DNA of 64,000 nt from JAAURB01 sp049649525 (lineage in GTDB: Bacteria; Cyanobacteriota; Cyanobacteriia; Cyanobacteriales; Microcoleaceae), in NCBI GenBank assembly GCA_049649525.1, contig JBARZE010000064.1:1-64000 (forward strand), in the 5' to 3' direction. Positions 43,217 to 53,365 of the stretch are shown piece by piece. The notes beneath the pieces are model-generated. The model did no database searches. It saw only the letters and a list, made by a program, of their open reading frames with translations, and was not told where the DNA came from. The position numbers and the translations under genes were made by a program. How positions within the stretch are numbered: position 1 is the first letter of the stretch; every line of letters begins with the position of its first letter.

Positions 43217-45205
43217 ATGCTTCCTATTAACGCTGTGTATCCACGGCTATCAGACGCTAACCAGCCAATCTACCATCGTTTAAAACAGGCGCTGTCTCTT
43301 GGGTTAAGACGGCAAATTCTGATTGCAGTTTGCGACAACTTAAACTTACGCGACACCCTCGTCAAGCGCTTAGAAACTGAGTTAACACAGTCTCAAACCA
43401 CTTCAGCCTTAGTCAGTTTAAAGCTAAATTTAAATCAACCAAATCTTTGGTCTGCCATCTCCGGCTGGTATAGACAACATCGAGGCCATTGTGTGATGGG
43501 CTTCCAAATTTTAGGGGTAGAACATTTAACCCGACAGTCTCCGACCAAACAATGGTCATTTTTACGACATCTCAGAACCGTAGAAAATTATTTGCCTAAA
43601 CTCGAAGACGCGATTGTTTTGTGGATCTCATCTCCGTGGCTGTGCTGTATTCAACAATCTGCTCCTGAGTTTTGGCGTTGGCGTACTGGGGTATTTGAAT
43701 TTGTTGGAGAACCGACCCCAACAACCGAAGAAGAGAACCTGTTAGAATCCCCTCAAACAGACAATCCTGACTCCATTCAACCCGAACAACAACCAGAAAA
43801 ACCCGCTACAGAAACAGCAATTAGTCAGACGCAACCCAAACAAAACCCGCTGCAGCAAGCATTAGCTGAAATTGAACAACTCCATCGCCAATCTATTTCC
43901 ACCGAAGATCAAGCAATCGCTTATCGAAAATTAGCACAAGTGTGTCGCCATCAGCTTCAGAGCGAATCTTTACCCGCAGCCGAGTTGAGCGCGATGATCG
44001 AGGCTTATGAACACATTGTAGAAATTTTAGAAGACGAAACTCAAAATCCCTTAACAGAATCAGAAACCCTAGATTGGTTAAATGATTTAGGCACACTGCA
44101 CTGGATGCGCTTTCGGCAACAACAATCTACAGAAAGTTCTAATTCAACCGCAATTTGCCATCTCGAACAAAGTATTATCTTCTATCAAAAAGCGTTGGTC
44201 AATAGTGATCCAGAAACCTACTCATCTGGGTATGCTAGACTACAGAAGAACCTGGGTGCAGCTTACAGTGATTTGGCAGTAATTCGAGAGCCAGTGAATA
44301 ACCTGAGATATGCCATTGCAGCCTATACAGAAGCCACTCGCTACTTCCGGGCTGACAAAGTTCAAAACTCAACCCCCGAAAACCATTCACTCGCTCGTCC
44401 TTTTATTCAACAAGAGGCTTTGCAATATGCATCAACTCAAAATAATTTGGGAACAGCCTACTGGAATCTGGCTCAACAGATCCAACCGATTAATCATCTA
44501 AAAGCTGCGATCGCTGCCTACTTAGAGGCACTGCAATACTGCGATCCCACTCGAGATGTTTTGCAGTATGCCATGATCCAAACTAATTTGGGGACAGCCT
44601 ACTGGAATCTAGCACAGCATAGCCCCTCTGAGCAGTTACTTCAAAGTGCGATTGAAGCTTATCAAAAAGCACTTCAATATCGAACACCCTTAACCGCTCC
44701 GGCTGCTTGCGCTAATACCCAGAATAATTTGGGAATTGCTTACTGGCATTTAGCGAACTATCATCAAGACGCTCAAACCCGAGTCGATCTGATAGATAAG
44801 GCGATCGCTGCTTACGAAGCTGCCTTAGAACTAGTGCAGCAACTCAGCCGTGACCAACTCAGCTTTGATCCAGGAGCCACCCACAATAATTTGGGACTGA
44901 CTCATTACCATCTCGGGACCCAACATTATCCTCATTTAGCATCAGTTGATCGAATGTCTAACTTGAATGCAGCATTGCACCACCATCTGCAAGGGATCTT
45001 AAAATATCAAATTATCAGTCGTTCGGGTCACCAAGCGACCGCTGAAAACCAAAACACTGATGCTTCAGGCCTAAGGTGTACAGCGATGAGTTATCTGATT
45101 AGAACCATCCGTGCCTGTTATCGTGAATCTGGGCTAGAAGGGCAAAATCATGCACTTTCCCAAATTCCCAGTAATTTATTACCTGAAGTTTTGCGTTCTT
45201 TGTAA
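43217..45205 (+). CDS. Tetratricopeptide-repeat protein
   Basis: About 662 residues from ATG 43217; a GTG at 43169 gives 16 more residues with a hydrophobic run, and neither start has a clear SD. The N-terminal domain (about 1-190) contains a helical LRRQILIAVCDNLNLRD-type segment seen in cyanobacterial TPR proteins. A Gln/Glu/Pro-rich linker (about 190-225) follows. The C-terminal half has TPR units with recurrent NNLGTAYWNLAQ and AIAAYxEALQY patterns, forming a protein-binding solenoid. It lies immediately upstream of a response-regulator gene on the same strand (61-bp gap), so a shared role is possible. Confidence 0.78.
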   Translation: MLPINAVYPRLSDANQPIYHRLKQALSLGLRRQILIAVCDNLNLRDTLVKRLETELTQSQTTSALVSLKLNLNQPNLWSAISGWYRQHRGHCVMGFQILGVEHLTRQSPTKQWSFLRHLRTVENYLPKLEDAIVLWISSPWLCCIQQSAPEFWRWRTGVFEFVGEPTPTTEEENLLESPQTDNPDSIQPEQQPEKPATETAISQTQPKQNPLQQALAEIEQLHRQSISTEDQAIAYRKLAQVCRHQLQSESLPAAELSAMIEAYEHIVEILEDETQNPLTESETLDWLNDLGTLHWMRFRQQQSTESSNSTAICHLEQSIIFYQKALVNSDPETYSSGYARLQKNLGAAYSDLAVIREPVNNLRYAIAAYTEATRYFRADKVQNSTPENHSLARPFIQQEALQYASTQNNLGTAYWNLAQQIQPINHLKAAIAAYLEALQYCDPTRDVLQYAMIQTNLGTAYWNLAQHSPSEQLLQSAIEAYQKALQYRTPLTAPAACANTQNNLGIAYWHLANYHQDAQTRVDLIDKAIAAYEAALELVQQLSRDQLSFDPGATHNNLGLTHYHLGTQHYPHLASVDRMSNLNAALHHHLQGILKYQIISRSGHQATAENQNTDASGLRCTAMSYLIRTIRACYRESGLEGQNHALSQIPSNLLPEVLRSL

Positions 45206-45311
45206 CACTATGCAACTAAAATGACATTCATTTAAGTTTGAACTCAGGTTATACATTAACATTAAAGTGACTTATTATTCTTGCTCCACCCTCAACGCAA
45301 CCAACGTGGTT

Positions 45312-46013
45312 ATGGCTTCTGCAAAGATTCTTGTGGTTGATGACGACCCAGCAATCCGAAATTTAATTACTCGCTATCTCAGCCAACAGGACTACGAAGT
45401 TGAGGCGGCTAAAGATGGCCAAATAGCGCTCGAAATGTTTGACAAATTTCACCCCGATCTCGTAGTGTTGGATGTGAATTTGCCGGATACTACTGGTTTT
45501 GCCCTCTGTCAGGAGATGCAAACCCGCACCAGTGTATTTGTATTAATGCTCACCAGTTTGACGGGCGAAACGGATAAAATCAAAGCATTTAGTCAAGGGG
45601 CGGATGATTACATCACCAAACCTTTTGGCTTAGCTGAACTGGGGGCTCGAGTTCGTGCTATTCTGAAGCGACAACGCAGCGTTACCGATAACGAACCGAA
45701 GAGTTTGGTCTACGGGGATTTGCTGATTGATCCCAGTCGAAGAGAAGTTAAAATCAATGAAAAATTTATTGCATTAAGTGCCTTAGAATTTGACTTACTC
45801 TATTGTTTGGCCAGTAAACCCGGCCGCGCCTGGCGACGCTCTGAACTTTTACAGGAAGTTTGGGATTACGATTATGAAGGTGAGCAACGGGTGGTTGATG
45901 TTCATATTGGACAAATTCGCAAAAAAATTGAACCCGATACTGATAAACCCGCCTTAATTAAAACCATTCGGGGTGTTGGGTATATGTTCGATAGACGTTC
46001 TCAAGAGCGTTAA
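45312..46013 (+). CDS. OmpR-family response regulator
   Basis: 233 residues from ATG 45312 (MASAKILVV); an upstream GTG at 45267 is possible but the extension is not receiver-like. The receiver domain has the acidic pair DDDP, the phospho-acceptor Asp in LVVLDVNLPD, Thr in LMLTS and Lys in YITKPF. The winged-helix domain has LSALEFDLLYCLASKPG and VDVHIGQIRKKIEPD ... IKTIRGVGYMF. It is a DNA-binding transcription factor. It is not RpaA or RpaB by the receiver sequence. The partner kinase is not in the neighbourhood. Confidence 0.92.
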   Translation: MASAKILVVDDDPAIRNLITRYLSQQDYEVEAAKDGQIALEMFDKFHPDLVVLDVNLPDTTGFALCQEMQTRTSVFVLMLTSLTGETDKIKAFSQGADDYITKPFGLAELGARVRAILKRQRSVTDNEPKSLVYGDLLIDPSRREVKINEKFIALSALEFDLLYCLASKPGRAWRRSELLQEVWDYDYEGEQRVVDVHIGQIRKKIEPDTDKPALIKTIRGVGYMFDRRSQER

Positions 46014-46023
46014 GGACTCGTTG

Positions 46024-46845
46024 TTAGGTTAAAGGAAAAAATAGGTTAAAATATGCCTGAAGAATGGCCTCTCCCCAGAGGGCTGTCATTGCGGCTCCTA
46101 ATGCGAGGAAGGGGCCAAATGGCATGGGTTGCCGCCGATCCAATAACCCTAGGGCAATCGCACCCCCTCCGACTACTGCACCGATGCCACAGGCAATAAA
46201 CCCAGCCAATAGTAGAAATTTCCAACCCAGCCAAGCCCCCATCATGGCTGCTAATTTGCTATCCCCTGCCCCCATTGCTGTTTGTCCTAAACTCAGAGAC
46301 CCCACCCAGGCGATCGCATCAAGCAACCACAAGCCTAATACCGCTCCGATCATACCAAACATCAGAGCATGGCTGATTTCACTGGCATTAACAGAAATAG
46401 GACTCGCCTGAAAAATTTGAAATACTAACCCCGCAACTAGCCCAGATTGAGTCAGTGGGTTAGGTAAAGTAAGAGTATCGAGATCAATCAGCGATAAAGC
46501 CAGTAACCAACTGAAAAACGCCCAATAGCCCCAAGTTTCTACTCTGCTGGTTGATAGAGAGAATATTAATAAAAATAAACAACCTGTAACGGCTTCTACA
46601 ATGGGATAACGGGTTGAAATAGAAGTATGACAATGTTTACAGCGCCCCTTTAACCAAAGCCATCCCAATACGGGTATATTCTCCGACAGACTCAACGACG
46701 TATAACAACTCGGACAACGAGACGGAGGATACAAAACCGATAAGCCAGCCGGGACTCGATACACCACGACATTGAGAAAGCTGCCGACAGAAGCCCCTAA
46801 AATAAACACAATTAAATAAGCAGGAAGCGTTACAAGAAATTCCAT
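46024..46845 (-). CDS. pilD: Prepilin peptidase (type IV leader peptidase)
   Basis: 273 residues, multi-helix inner-membrane aspartic peptidase that cleaves and N-methylates prepilins. The zinc motif is two CxxC pairs (CPSC and CKHC), with VGSFLNVVVYRVP near the N-terminus. The catalytic acidic residues are in LSLIDLDTLTLPN and GAGDSKLAAMMGAWLGW. Seven to eight hydrophobic segments are seen. It serves type IV pili, used in motility and natural transformation. No pilus genes are near it. The gene converges with the response regulator (10-bp gap). Confidence 0.95.
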   Translation of the reverse strand: MEFLVTLPAYLIVFILGASVGSFLNVVVYRVPAGLSVLYPPSRCPSCYTSLSLSENIPVLGWLWLKGRCKHCHTSISTRYPIVEAVTGCLFLLIFSLSTSRVETWGYWAFFSWLLALSLIDLDTLTLPNPLTQSGLVAGLVFQIFQASPISVNASEISHALMFGMIGAVLGLWLLDAIAWVGSLSLGQTAMGAGDSKLAAMMGAWLGWKFLLLAGFIACGIGAVVGGGAIALGLLDRRQPMPFGPFLALGAAMTALWGEAILQAYFNLFFPLT

Positions 46846-46982
46846 AGATGATTTAAAGGCTAATATTATATTCAGTCTGGATCACTAATACTGATAAAAG
46901 TCTGATATTCCTCAGATGAAATTTTTTGCTCCCACATCCCATAGCCTACTCCCTACTCCCTATTCCCTTCTAAAGCAATTGT

Positions 46983-48953
46983 CTATGAGCGAGTTTCCCA
47001 CAATTTCACTGTCCGATCATAACTGCCACTGAGTAACTGTTTTCCATCTGGGCTGAATTTAACAGATAAAACATCTTGAGAATGGGCAGTAATAGTCTCC
47101 AGTAACGTCCCCGTTTCCACTTGCCAAATATCAATTTGACCTTTTCGGTTGCCACTGACTAATATTTGACTATCCGGACTAAACGCAACGGTGAAAATAT
47201 CCACTTCATCCGCCCTTAGCGTCCGTTTTAACACCCATCGAGAGTCCTGAAGAGACCACACCTTAATCATGCCATCTCGACTGGCACTGGCTAATCTATC
47301 GCCCATAGGGTTAACTGCAATATCTCTGATCCAGTCCGTATGTCCACTCAAACGTCCTAATTCTTTCCCCGTTTGGATATCCCAAAATCGGATAGTTTTG
47401 TCCCGACTACCACTGACTAACCATTTTCCTTGAGGCTCAAACACTACCGTATACACTCGATCTGTATGACCGGATAACGTTAAACGTTGTCTGGCTTTGG
47501 CTAAGTCCCACAATTTAATCGTTTGATCTCGACTGGCGCTGGCGAGTCTTTCACCATTGGGACTTAATGCCACTTTTTCCACCCCATCCGTATGACCCAT
47601 CAACGTAAACCAGCGTTTCCCTTTTGTCATATCCCAAATTTCAATTGTTTGGTCACGACTACCACTGGCGAGTATTTCACCATCTCGACTAAAGGCTAAA
47701 GTGGTGACCCAGTTTTTATGACCTGTGAGGGTATACCAGCGTTTTCCGGTGTTACGCCACCAAATTTCAATCGTTTGATCTTGACTACCACTCACTAGGT
47801 TTTTACCGTCTGGGCTAAAGGCAACGGCGGTTACTGCATTACGATGTCCGCTTAGGGTATATAAACATTGCCAGCTTGAAGTTTTTTGGGATGGGGATAC
47901 TCGTTGCGGTTGGGGTTTTACTGGAGTTGAAACTCTTTGAGGTTGGGGTTTTGCTCTTGTTGCAGGGGGAGGAGAGGGCGGCGCAGGGGTGGCAATGGGT
48001 TCAGCGTAAGCTAAACTTTGAGCAATACCAGGGGGTAATGTTTGGGGATATAAATCATTGATCGCAGCTATTGCTGTGGGATAACGTTTGTTGGGTTGAG
48101 AGGCAGTCATTTTATCCAAAATACGGCCCAGTTGTGGATTGATTGATTGGCCCTTGAGATAATCTCGCCACACCCACCGATCCTCATGAATATCAAACAA
48201 ATCAAAGGGGGAAATCTGCGTTAACAGATATAAACATGTTACCCCTAAACTATAAATATCACTGCTAAATCCGGCTTGACCACGGGCTTGTTCTGGGGCA
48301 ATATATTCAGGACTGCCGATAATTGTCCCAGTGCCGGGAATTTGCTTTTCGTCTTTGACTTTAGCTGCACCAAAATCAACTAAGACCAATTGTCCAGCCG
48401 TTTTGTGGCTTAATAAAGATTGAGTGGTGCTAGAGTGACGACGGATAATATTAGCGGGTTTTATATCTCGATGAATCACTTGATGGTGATGCATGAAGTG
48501 TAATACAGGCAAGAGATCGTCGAGGACTTGGCGAATTTGTGTTTCGTTAAATGTACTGTTACGGCCAATTTCTTCTGCTAAATTGGAGCCATCGATATAT
48601 TCTTGAACTAAGTAAAGATTGCCTTCTTGTTCAAAATGAGCCAGTAATTCGGGAATTTGTGGATGTTTACCCAATTCATCTAAGCGGACGGCTTCACGAT
48701 GAAATAATTCTGCGGCTTTTTCAACGCTACTAGTGCCTTGAGTTTGGGGAAAAAATTGTTTAATCACAGCCGGAGGATGAGACGGTTTATCCTCGTCGAT
48801 GGCTAAATACGTTTTACCAAATCCCCCATGCCCAATCGGTCGCACTGAGCGATATCGTTCTCGTAATAATAATTTAGCACCACAGGTGAGACAAAAGTTA
48901 CTCTCGTTGGCATTCTGTGGGTGGGGGCAATGGGGGTTAAGACAGTAACTCAT
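46983..48953 (-). CDS. Serine/threonine protein kinase with C-terminal WD40 repeats
   Basis: 656 residues from ATG 48953 (MSYCLNPHCPHPQN); a TTG at 48962 adds three. The N-terminal zinc-ribbon-like Cys motif (CLNPHC ... CLTCG) precedes a Hanks-type kinase domain: IGHGGFGKTY, catalytic HRDIKPANI, VDFGAAKV and APEQARG. A Pro/Gln-rich linker (about 320-365) leads to seven WD40 units (LSGHRNAVTAVAFSPDG, SGSRDKTIRFWD and similar). The beta-propeller probably binds partner proteins. This architecture is common in cyanobacteria and its target is unknown. It is cytoplasmic, with no membrane segment. Confidence 0.92.
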   Translation of the reverse strand: MSYCLNPHCPHPQNANESNFCLTCGAKLLLRERYRSVRPIGHGGFGKTYLAIDEDKPSHPPAVIKQFFPQTQGTSSVEKAAELFHREAVRLDELGKHPQIPELLAHFEQEGNLYLVQEYIDGSNLAEEIGRNSTFNETQIRQVLDDLLPVLHFMHHHQVIHRDIKPANIIRRHSSTTQSLLSHKTAGQLVLVDFGAAKVKDEKQIPGTGTIIGSPEYIAPEQARGQAGFSSDIYSLGVTCLYLLTQISPFDLFDIHEDRWVWRDYLKGQSINPQLGRILDKMTASQPNKRYPTAIAAINDLYPQTLPPGIAQSLAYAEPIATPAPPSPPPATRAKPQPQRVSTPVKPQPQRVSPSQKTSSWQCLYTLSGHRNAVTAVAFSPDGKNLVSGSQDQTIEIWWRNTGKRWYTLTGHKNWVTTLAFSRDGEILASGSRDQTIEIWDMTKGKRWFTLMGHTDGVEKVALSPNGERLASASRDQTIKLWDLAKARQRLTLSGHTDRVYTVVFEPQGKWLVSGSRDKTIRFWDIQTGKELGRLSGHTDWIRDIAVNPMGDRLASASRDGMIKVWSLQDSRWVLKRTLRADEVDIFTVAFSPDSQILVSGNRKGQIDIWQVETGTLLETITAHSQDVLSVKFSPDGKQLLSGSYDRTVKLWETRS

Positions 48954-49112
48954 GGGGACCAAAAAATTTAAATTTAAAGGGAAATTGATGGGTGAGGTTG
49001 TCTAATCTGTTGACCTAAACCGGGTAGAATTTGTAACGTCCTCTATTTCTATCTTATATCGATTCAGAAGTGAGATAGGAAGTGAGTTTTATGGGTTAAA
49101 GACTGAAAGATT

Positions 49113-49598
49113 ATGATGAATTCTCTCAAACCAGTAACAATTTACACTGACGGGGCTTGTAGCGGGAATCCAGGGCCAGGGGGTTACGGCGTTGTGTTAA
49201 TGTACCAACAACATCGTAAGGAATTGTCCGGTGGGTTTGCCTTAACGACAAATAACCGCATGGAAATGATGGCCGCTATTGTGGGACTGCAAGCGTTGAA
49301 GTTTCCTTGTGAGGTGACGTTATATACAGACTCTCGCTATCTAGTCGATGCCATGACAAAAGGATGGGCAAAGCGTTGGCAGGCGAATAATTGGAAACGC
49401 AATAAAAAAGAAATGGCTAAAAACCCGGATTTGTGGCAAACTTTGCTTTTGTTATGCGACGGGCATCAGGTGCAGTTTGCTTGGGTTAAAGGTCATGCTG
49501 GAGATGCTGAAAATGAATGTTGCGATCGCCTTGCAGTTATTGCTGCCCAGCAGCCTGATTTACCTCCCGACTCGGGTTATGAAGCTGCATCAGCTTAA
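49113..49598 (+). CDS. rnhA: Ribonuclease HI
   Basis: The 161-residue enzyme removes RNA from RNA:DNA hybrids. The four metal-binding acids are present: Asp in IYTDGACSGNPGPGGYG, Glu in NNRMEMMAA, Asp in LYTDSRYLVDAM and Asp in HAGDAENECCD. KGWAKRWQANNWKRNKK is the basic handle region. Two ATG codons are adjacent at 49113 and 49116. The gene is single and divergent from the kinase-WD40 gene. Confidence 0.95.
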   Translation: MMNSLKPVTIYTDGACSGNPGPGGYGVVLMYQQHRKELSGGFALTTNNRMEMMAAIVGLQALKFPCEVTLYTDSRYLVDAMTKGWAKRWQANNWKRNKKEMAKNPDLWQTLLLLCDGHQVQFAWVKGHAGDAENECCDRLAVIAAQQPDLPPDSGYEAASA

Positions 49599-49741
49599 TT
49601 GTTAAATAAATCTTTTCTATCGATTATTGTTGAGAGAAACCACCATAATTGTGTTATTACAGAAACATGTTGTCTTTTATTGCTATGATGAGAGATTTCT
49701 GTAACCTCATATTAAATTACATAAGTAAATAAGGAAGTATT

Positions 49742-49879
49742 ATGTCAGATTTAAATCGTGGAATTATGAAGTTTAAAGGGGCAGATAATCCTGTCGTTGT
49801 CCTGGTTTCTTCTATTATCATTTTAGGGGCAATTGGTTTTCTGGTTTGGTGGGCATTACAAACTGCTTATTCCTTATAA
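49742..49879 (+). CDS. Small single-helix membrane protein (45 residues)
   Basis: It encodes 45 residues starting MSDLNRGIMKFKGADNP and continuing with one membrane helix VVVLVSSIIILGAIGFLVWWALQT. AAGGAAG lies 5 bp before the ATG, a strong ribosome-binding site. A polar basic N-terminus followed by a single helix with Trp-Trp near the end resembles small photosynthetic-complex or respiratory subunits, but no specific family can be claimed. A 12-bp stem-loop follows about 93 bp later. Confidence 0.7.
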   Translation: MSDLNRGIMKFKGADNPVVVLVSSIIILGAIGFLVWWALQTAYSL

Positions 49880-49971
49880 TTATCAGGATAAAAACCAGTT
49901 AGTTATCAGTTGGGTTCACAAGTAATAAGCCTGCCTATACCGTATGAAGGGGTACTGAGTATAAACCTTTG

Positions 49972-50001
49972 ACAGATGATCGATGATGATTGATCATCTG
50001 T
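49972..50001. terminator. 12-bp stem-loop between convergent genes
   Basis: ACAGATGATCGA (49972-49983) pairs with TTGATCATCTGT (49990-50001) with one G-U pair and a 6-nt loop. It sits between the small membrane-protein gene and the leftward phycobiliprotein lyase gene, so it may stop transcription from both sides; there is no strong T-run. Confidence 0.55.
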
Positions 50002-50011
50002 GATTAATCAT

Positions 50012-50566
50012 TTACACCTGCTTTTGTTCGACACCAAACCCGGCTAAAACAACTTGTTCTAAAGGTTGATTTTCAGGCGGACGTTGATAGTTTAAAATCT
50101 TCCGAATTCGTAAATTGGGATTGACCATCTGGATTGAATCAACTGAAACTATCCGTGTATAATTAGTGGTCATTAATAATTCTCGAGTCAGAGGATTAAA
50201 ACGGAAATGAGACACCATCGGTTTATCTTCTTCGTAAGCGCGATCCCGGAGATAATCTCCTTCAATCATAGAATCCTCCATTTTGCGCGGTACAAATAGC
50301 AAATTTAGCTGCTGAGACACTCGTTCTCCGGTCTCAGAAACCGTTTGAAACGCTAATTTATAACCCGGTAACTCCGCTAAATCTTGATCGACTGATATTT
50401 CGTTATCCGCTAACACCTGGGCTTTGATCTCCGATGAAACCGGATGAATGATAAATTCAGTATGCGATCGCTCAACTTCCTGTTGTCGTAGATAATGATA
50501 AGTGCGTTCGGTTACCCAGCTACCGACGCAGCGATCGAAAAAGGTTTTAAATTGAGAAATGGACAT
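50012..50566 (-). CDS. Phycobiliprotein lyase, CpcS/CpeS family
   Basis: 184 residues from ATG 50566 (MSISQFKTFFDRCVGSW); a TTG upstream at 50596 would add 10. The lipocalin-like beta-barrel pattern includes GSWVTERTYHYLRQQEVERSHTEF, LNLLFVPRKM and RFNPLTRELLMTTNYTRIVS, ending in ILNYQRPP. Members attach bilins to cysteines of phycocyanin, allophycocyanin or phycoerythrin subunits. The subclass (S, U or a distant branch) cannot be assigned. It is not next to phycobilisome structural genes. Confidence 0.78.
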   Translation of the reverse strand: MSISQFKTFFDRCVGSWVTERTYHYLRQQEVERSHTEFIIHPVSSEIKAQVLADNEISVDQDLAELPGYKLAFQTVSETGERVSQQLNLLFVPRKMEDSMIEGDYLRDRAYEEDKPMVSHFRFNPLTRELLMTTNYTRIVSVDSIQMVNPNLRIRKILNYQRPPENQPLEQVVLAGFGVEQKQV

Positions 50567-50681
50567 AACTTTGAGATTTGTAAATTTCAATAGCAATTAT
50601 GAAACAGTTTTTAACATTTTTTTAGAAAAGTCCCAGAATCCAGATAAAATCTAAGCTAAATTCTCAGATTATTAAACTCTT

Positions 50682-52307
50682 GTGACTGATCTGGAATGTT
50701 TTCCTTATAGTACTGGCCATGCAGACGAAGGAGTCTGTTTGTTGATTCGGATGGGAAATTACCGCATCTTACTAGATTGTGGTATTGAGGACATCTCGCC
50801 TCTATTAAATGAGCTGGATCAACCCCTCCCGGCTGACTGGGTTATTTGTACTCATGCCCACGCCGACCACGCCCAAGGGCTGTTAGCCTTACATCAAGCC
50901 TTTCCTGAACTTCCGATTTTGGGCAGCGAGGTAACCAATCAATTGCTCGCTCTCAATTGGCTTGATGCCTCGGAGGCTAAAGATCCTACCTTTAGTCAGT
51001 CTATCCCCTGGAACTCAGAAGTTGAACTGGCACCGGGATTATATGTGACTTTGTTTCCCGCCGGTCATTTACCGGGAGCAGCGGCAATATTGTTACGGTA
51101 TACGACCTCTAATCGAGATTATAAACTGTTTTACACCGGAGACTTTTTCCTGTCTAATTCTCGATTAGTAGAAGGATTTCCCTTGGGAGAATTGCGCGGA
51201 CTTAAACCCGATGTCCTGATTTTAGAAGGAACCTACGGCACGGCTCGTTATCCCAACCGCCGCCAACAGGAAAATCAATTAGCTGAACGACTGTATAAAG
51301 CGATATCGGCAGGTCATTCTATTTTATTACCCACTCCGGCTCTCGGACTGGGACAAGAATTGTTGATGTTGCTGCGAAGTCATCACTATTTTACCGGGCG
51401 AGATATTGATATCTGGGTCGATGGGGCAGTGGCAACCGGATGTGATATTTACCTGAATTTACTGTCTCATTTCCCCGCTAGTGTACAAAACTTTGCCCAA
51501 CATCAACCCCTATTCTGGGATGATCGGATTCGCCCCAGAGTCCGTCGGTTTGAACTAGAATATTTAGCTCAAGTACCCGAATCTCCTTGTATTTTAATCA
51601 CAGAAGACAGCATCGATGTATTGGATTATTCTTTGATTCCAGACCGTTCTTGGGTGTTATTCTTGCCGGAACGACCCGGAACTCATTGGCAAATTCCCCC
51701 TGCCTTAGAGGCGGGGTTTGCTGGGGTTGAAACCTATTTTTTACCGGAACATTGTGATGGGGCAGGTACGACTCAATTAATCCATAACCTACGACCCCAA
51801 CATATTATCTGGGTGCATGGCTCACCCACTTATTTAACTGATCTGACAAACTTAGATGAGTTACGCAATCGTTATCAACTCCATTGTCCGGCGGCGGGGA
51901 CAACGGTTGAATTGCCCATTGGAGAAACTTTTTTACAACCCCCCATTGCTGAATCTCATTATGAAGGGGAAATCACTGAACTGGTTAGTCATATCCAGAT
52001 TACTCTACCCCATGCCGTCACCAATGATCCGCGCTGGGTCTCATTTGCAGATACAGGATTAGTAGAGGCCCGCTGGCAAGGAGAAGAATTGGTACTGCGG
52101 AGTATTTCTCAACGGGAATTTCTGTTGCAACTGCGCGATCGCACAATTTCCCCTGAAGTAGAGTGTTGTGGTAACTGTCACTATTATCGAGGTCAACGCT
52201 GTTGGAACCCTGTTTCTGCCTTGTATAGTTTCAAGGTCACTTTAGATGGTTATTGTCAGTGGTTTGAACCGAGTCCGCGCAGTCTAGATAATGACACCTC
52301 TGAGTAG
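50682..52307 (+). CDS. MBL-fold hydrolase with beta-CASP-like insert and Cys-rich tail
   Basis: 541 residues from a GTG. The metallo-beta-lactamase motif CTHAHADHAQG binds two metals, with HLPGAAA later and YTGDFFLSN providing the bridging Asp. The middle (LILEGTYGT then LLPTPALGLGQELLMLL) resembles the beta-CASP nucleases of the CPSF/RNase J group. The C-terminus adds CCGNCHYYRGQRCW and GYCQW, a possible zinc module. It is probably a soluble RNA- or DNA-processing enzyme, but this is not proved. The next gene on the same strand is a REC-GAF protein. Confidence 0.82.
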   Translation: MTDLECFPYSTGHADEGVCLLIRMGNYRILLDCGIEDISPLLNELDQPLPADWVICTHAHADHAQGLLALHQAFPELPILGSEVTNQLLALNWLDASEAKDPTFSQSIPWNSEVELAPGLYVTLFPAGHLPGAAAILLRYTTSNRDYKLFYTGDFFLSNSRLVEGFPLGELRGLKPDVLILEGTYGTARYPNRRQQENQLAERLYKAISAGHSILLPTPALGLGQELLMLLRSHHYFTGRDIDIWVDGAVATGCDIYLNLLSHFPASVQNFAQHQPLFWDDRIRPRVRRFELEYLAQVPESPCILITEDSIDVLDYSLIPDRSWVLFLPERPGTHWQIPPALEAGFAGVETYFLPEHCDGAGTTQLIHNLRPQHIIWVHGSPTYLTDLTNLDELRNRYQLHCPAAGTTVELPIGETFLQPPIAESHYEGEITELVSHIQITLPHAVTNDPRWVSFADTGLVEARWQGEELVLRSISQREFLLQLRDRTISPEVECCGNCHYYRGQRCWNPVSALYSFKVTLDGYCQWFEPSPRSLDNDTSE

Positions 52308-52426
52308 GCACAGGCACAGGAGTACAGGGTGGAGTCAGTGGGTGAATCGCTAATGATAAATCACAAATGTAAAGTTGGGATAGACTTGAATAGTATAAAT
52401 GGAAAGATTATTGTATTCGCTATCCA

Positions 52427-53365
52427 ATGGACAGTGGAACCCCAGAACTAGTAGAAGTTAAGCAACAGCTCATGACTCTCAATCGCCCGAAAAAGCCGAA
52501 AATGCTCGTAGTCGATGATGAGCCAGATAATCTGGATTTGCTCTATCGTACCTTTCGTCGGAATTTTAATGTTTTTAAGGCAGATAGTGGAATTCAAGCC
52601 TTAGATGTCCTCAAAACGGAAGGAGAAGTCGCGGTCATTATCTCCGATCAACGAATGCCAGAGATGAAAGGAACCGAGTTTCTCAGCAAAACAGTTCCTG
52701 AGTTTCCCAATACTGTCAGGATTATTCTAACGGGTTTTACAGATATTGAAGACTTAGTCGAAGCGATTAACTCCGGACAAGTTTACAAATATATCACCAA
52801 ACCTTGGGACCCGAATGAACTCAAAAGCGTGGTACAACGGGCAGCAGAGACATACGAATTGCTCAATCAACGCACCGAAGAATTACAACGTGCTCATAAA
52901 CAAGCTCATCTGCTCTGTCAAATTCTACAGTTAGCTCAAGCAGTTACCACTTTAGAGGATGGCTTAACACCCATTGCTGAGGCGATAGGTCGTAATTTTG
53001 ATGCAGATGTTTGTATTTTACAAGCGGTTGAAAATCAGACCCTGAGTAAAATTTGCGGGGTCTACAGTCTTGAGGGGAGTGCTGAGAATTGGTTAGCAAC
53101 AGATCCATTAGTGGCCTCAGCAATGGCTTCAATGACCATACAAGCAGTCGTTAATGTCAGCCGAGAGAAAAATTTATCCCAACTTGAACATTATCAATCC
53201 TCCGGAATTCAAGCTCATCTGAGCATTCCTGTGATTTACAAAGATAAGATGACTGGCATATTATCTCTACAGTGGAAACAACCTTGTCAACTCCACCCGG
53301 ATGATTTAGACTCTCTCAATCTAGTCAGTCAAACCCTAGCTCTCGCTTTAATTAGCTTAAGATGA
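52427..53365 (+). CDS. Response regulator with GAF output domain
   Basis: 312 residues. The receiver has DDEPDNLD, the phospho-acceptor Asp in VIISDQRMPEMKG, Thr in ILTGFTD and Lys in YITKPWD, a PleD/RpfG-type receiver. A coiled-coil linker (about 140-165) and a GAF domain (about 170-312: DADVCILQAV, HLSIPVIYKDKMTGILSLQW) follow. There is no DNA-binding, GGDEF or kinase domain. The TGA overlaps the menG start by 4 bp, so the genes are translationally coupled. Confidence 0.88.
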   Translation: MDSGTPELVEVKQQLMTLNRPKKPKMLVVDDEPDNLDLLYRTFRRNFNVFKADSGIQALDVLKTEGEVAVIISDQRMPEMKGTEFLSKTVPEFPNTVRIILTGFTDIEDLVEAINSGQVYKYITKPWDPNELKSVVQRAAETYELLNQRTEELQRAHKQAHLLCQILQLAQAVTTLEDGLTPIAEAIGRNFDADVCILQAVENQTLSKICGVYSLEGSAENWLATDPLVASAMASMTIQAVVNVSREKNLSQLEHYQSSGIQAHLSIPVIYKDKMTGILSLQWKQPCQLHPDDLDSLNLVSQTLALALISLR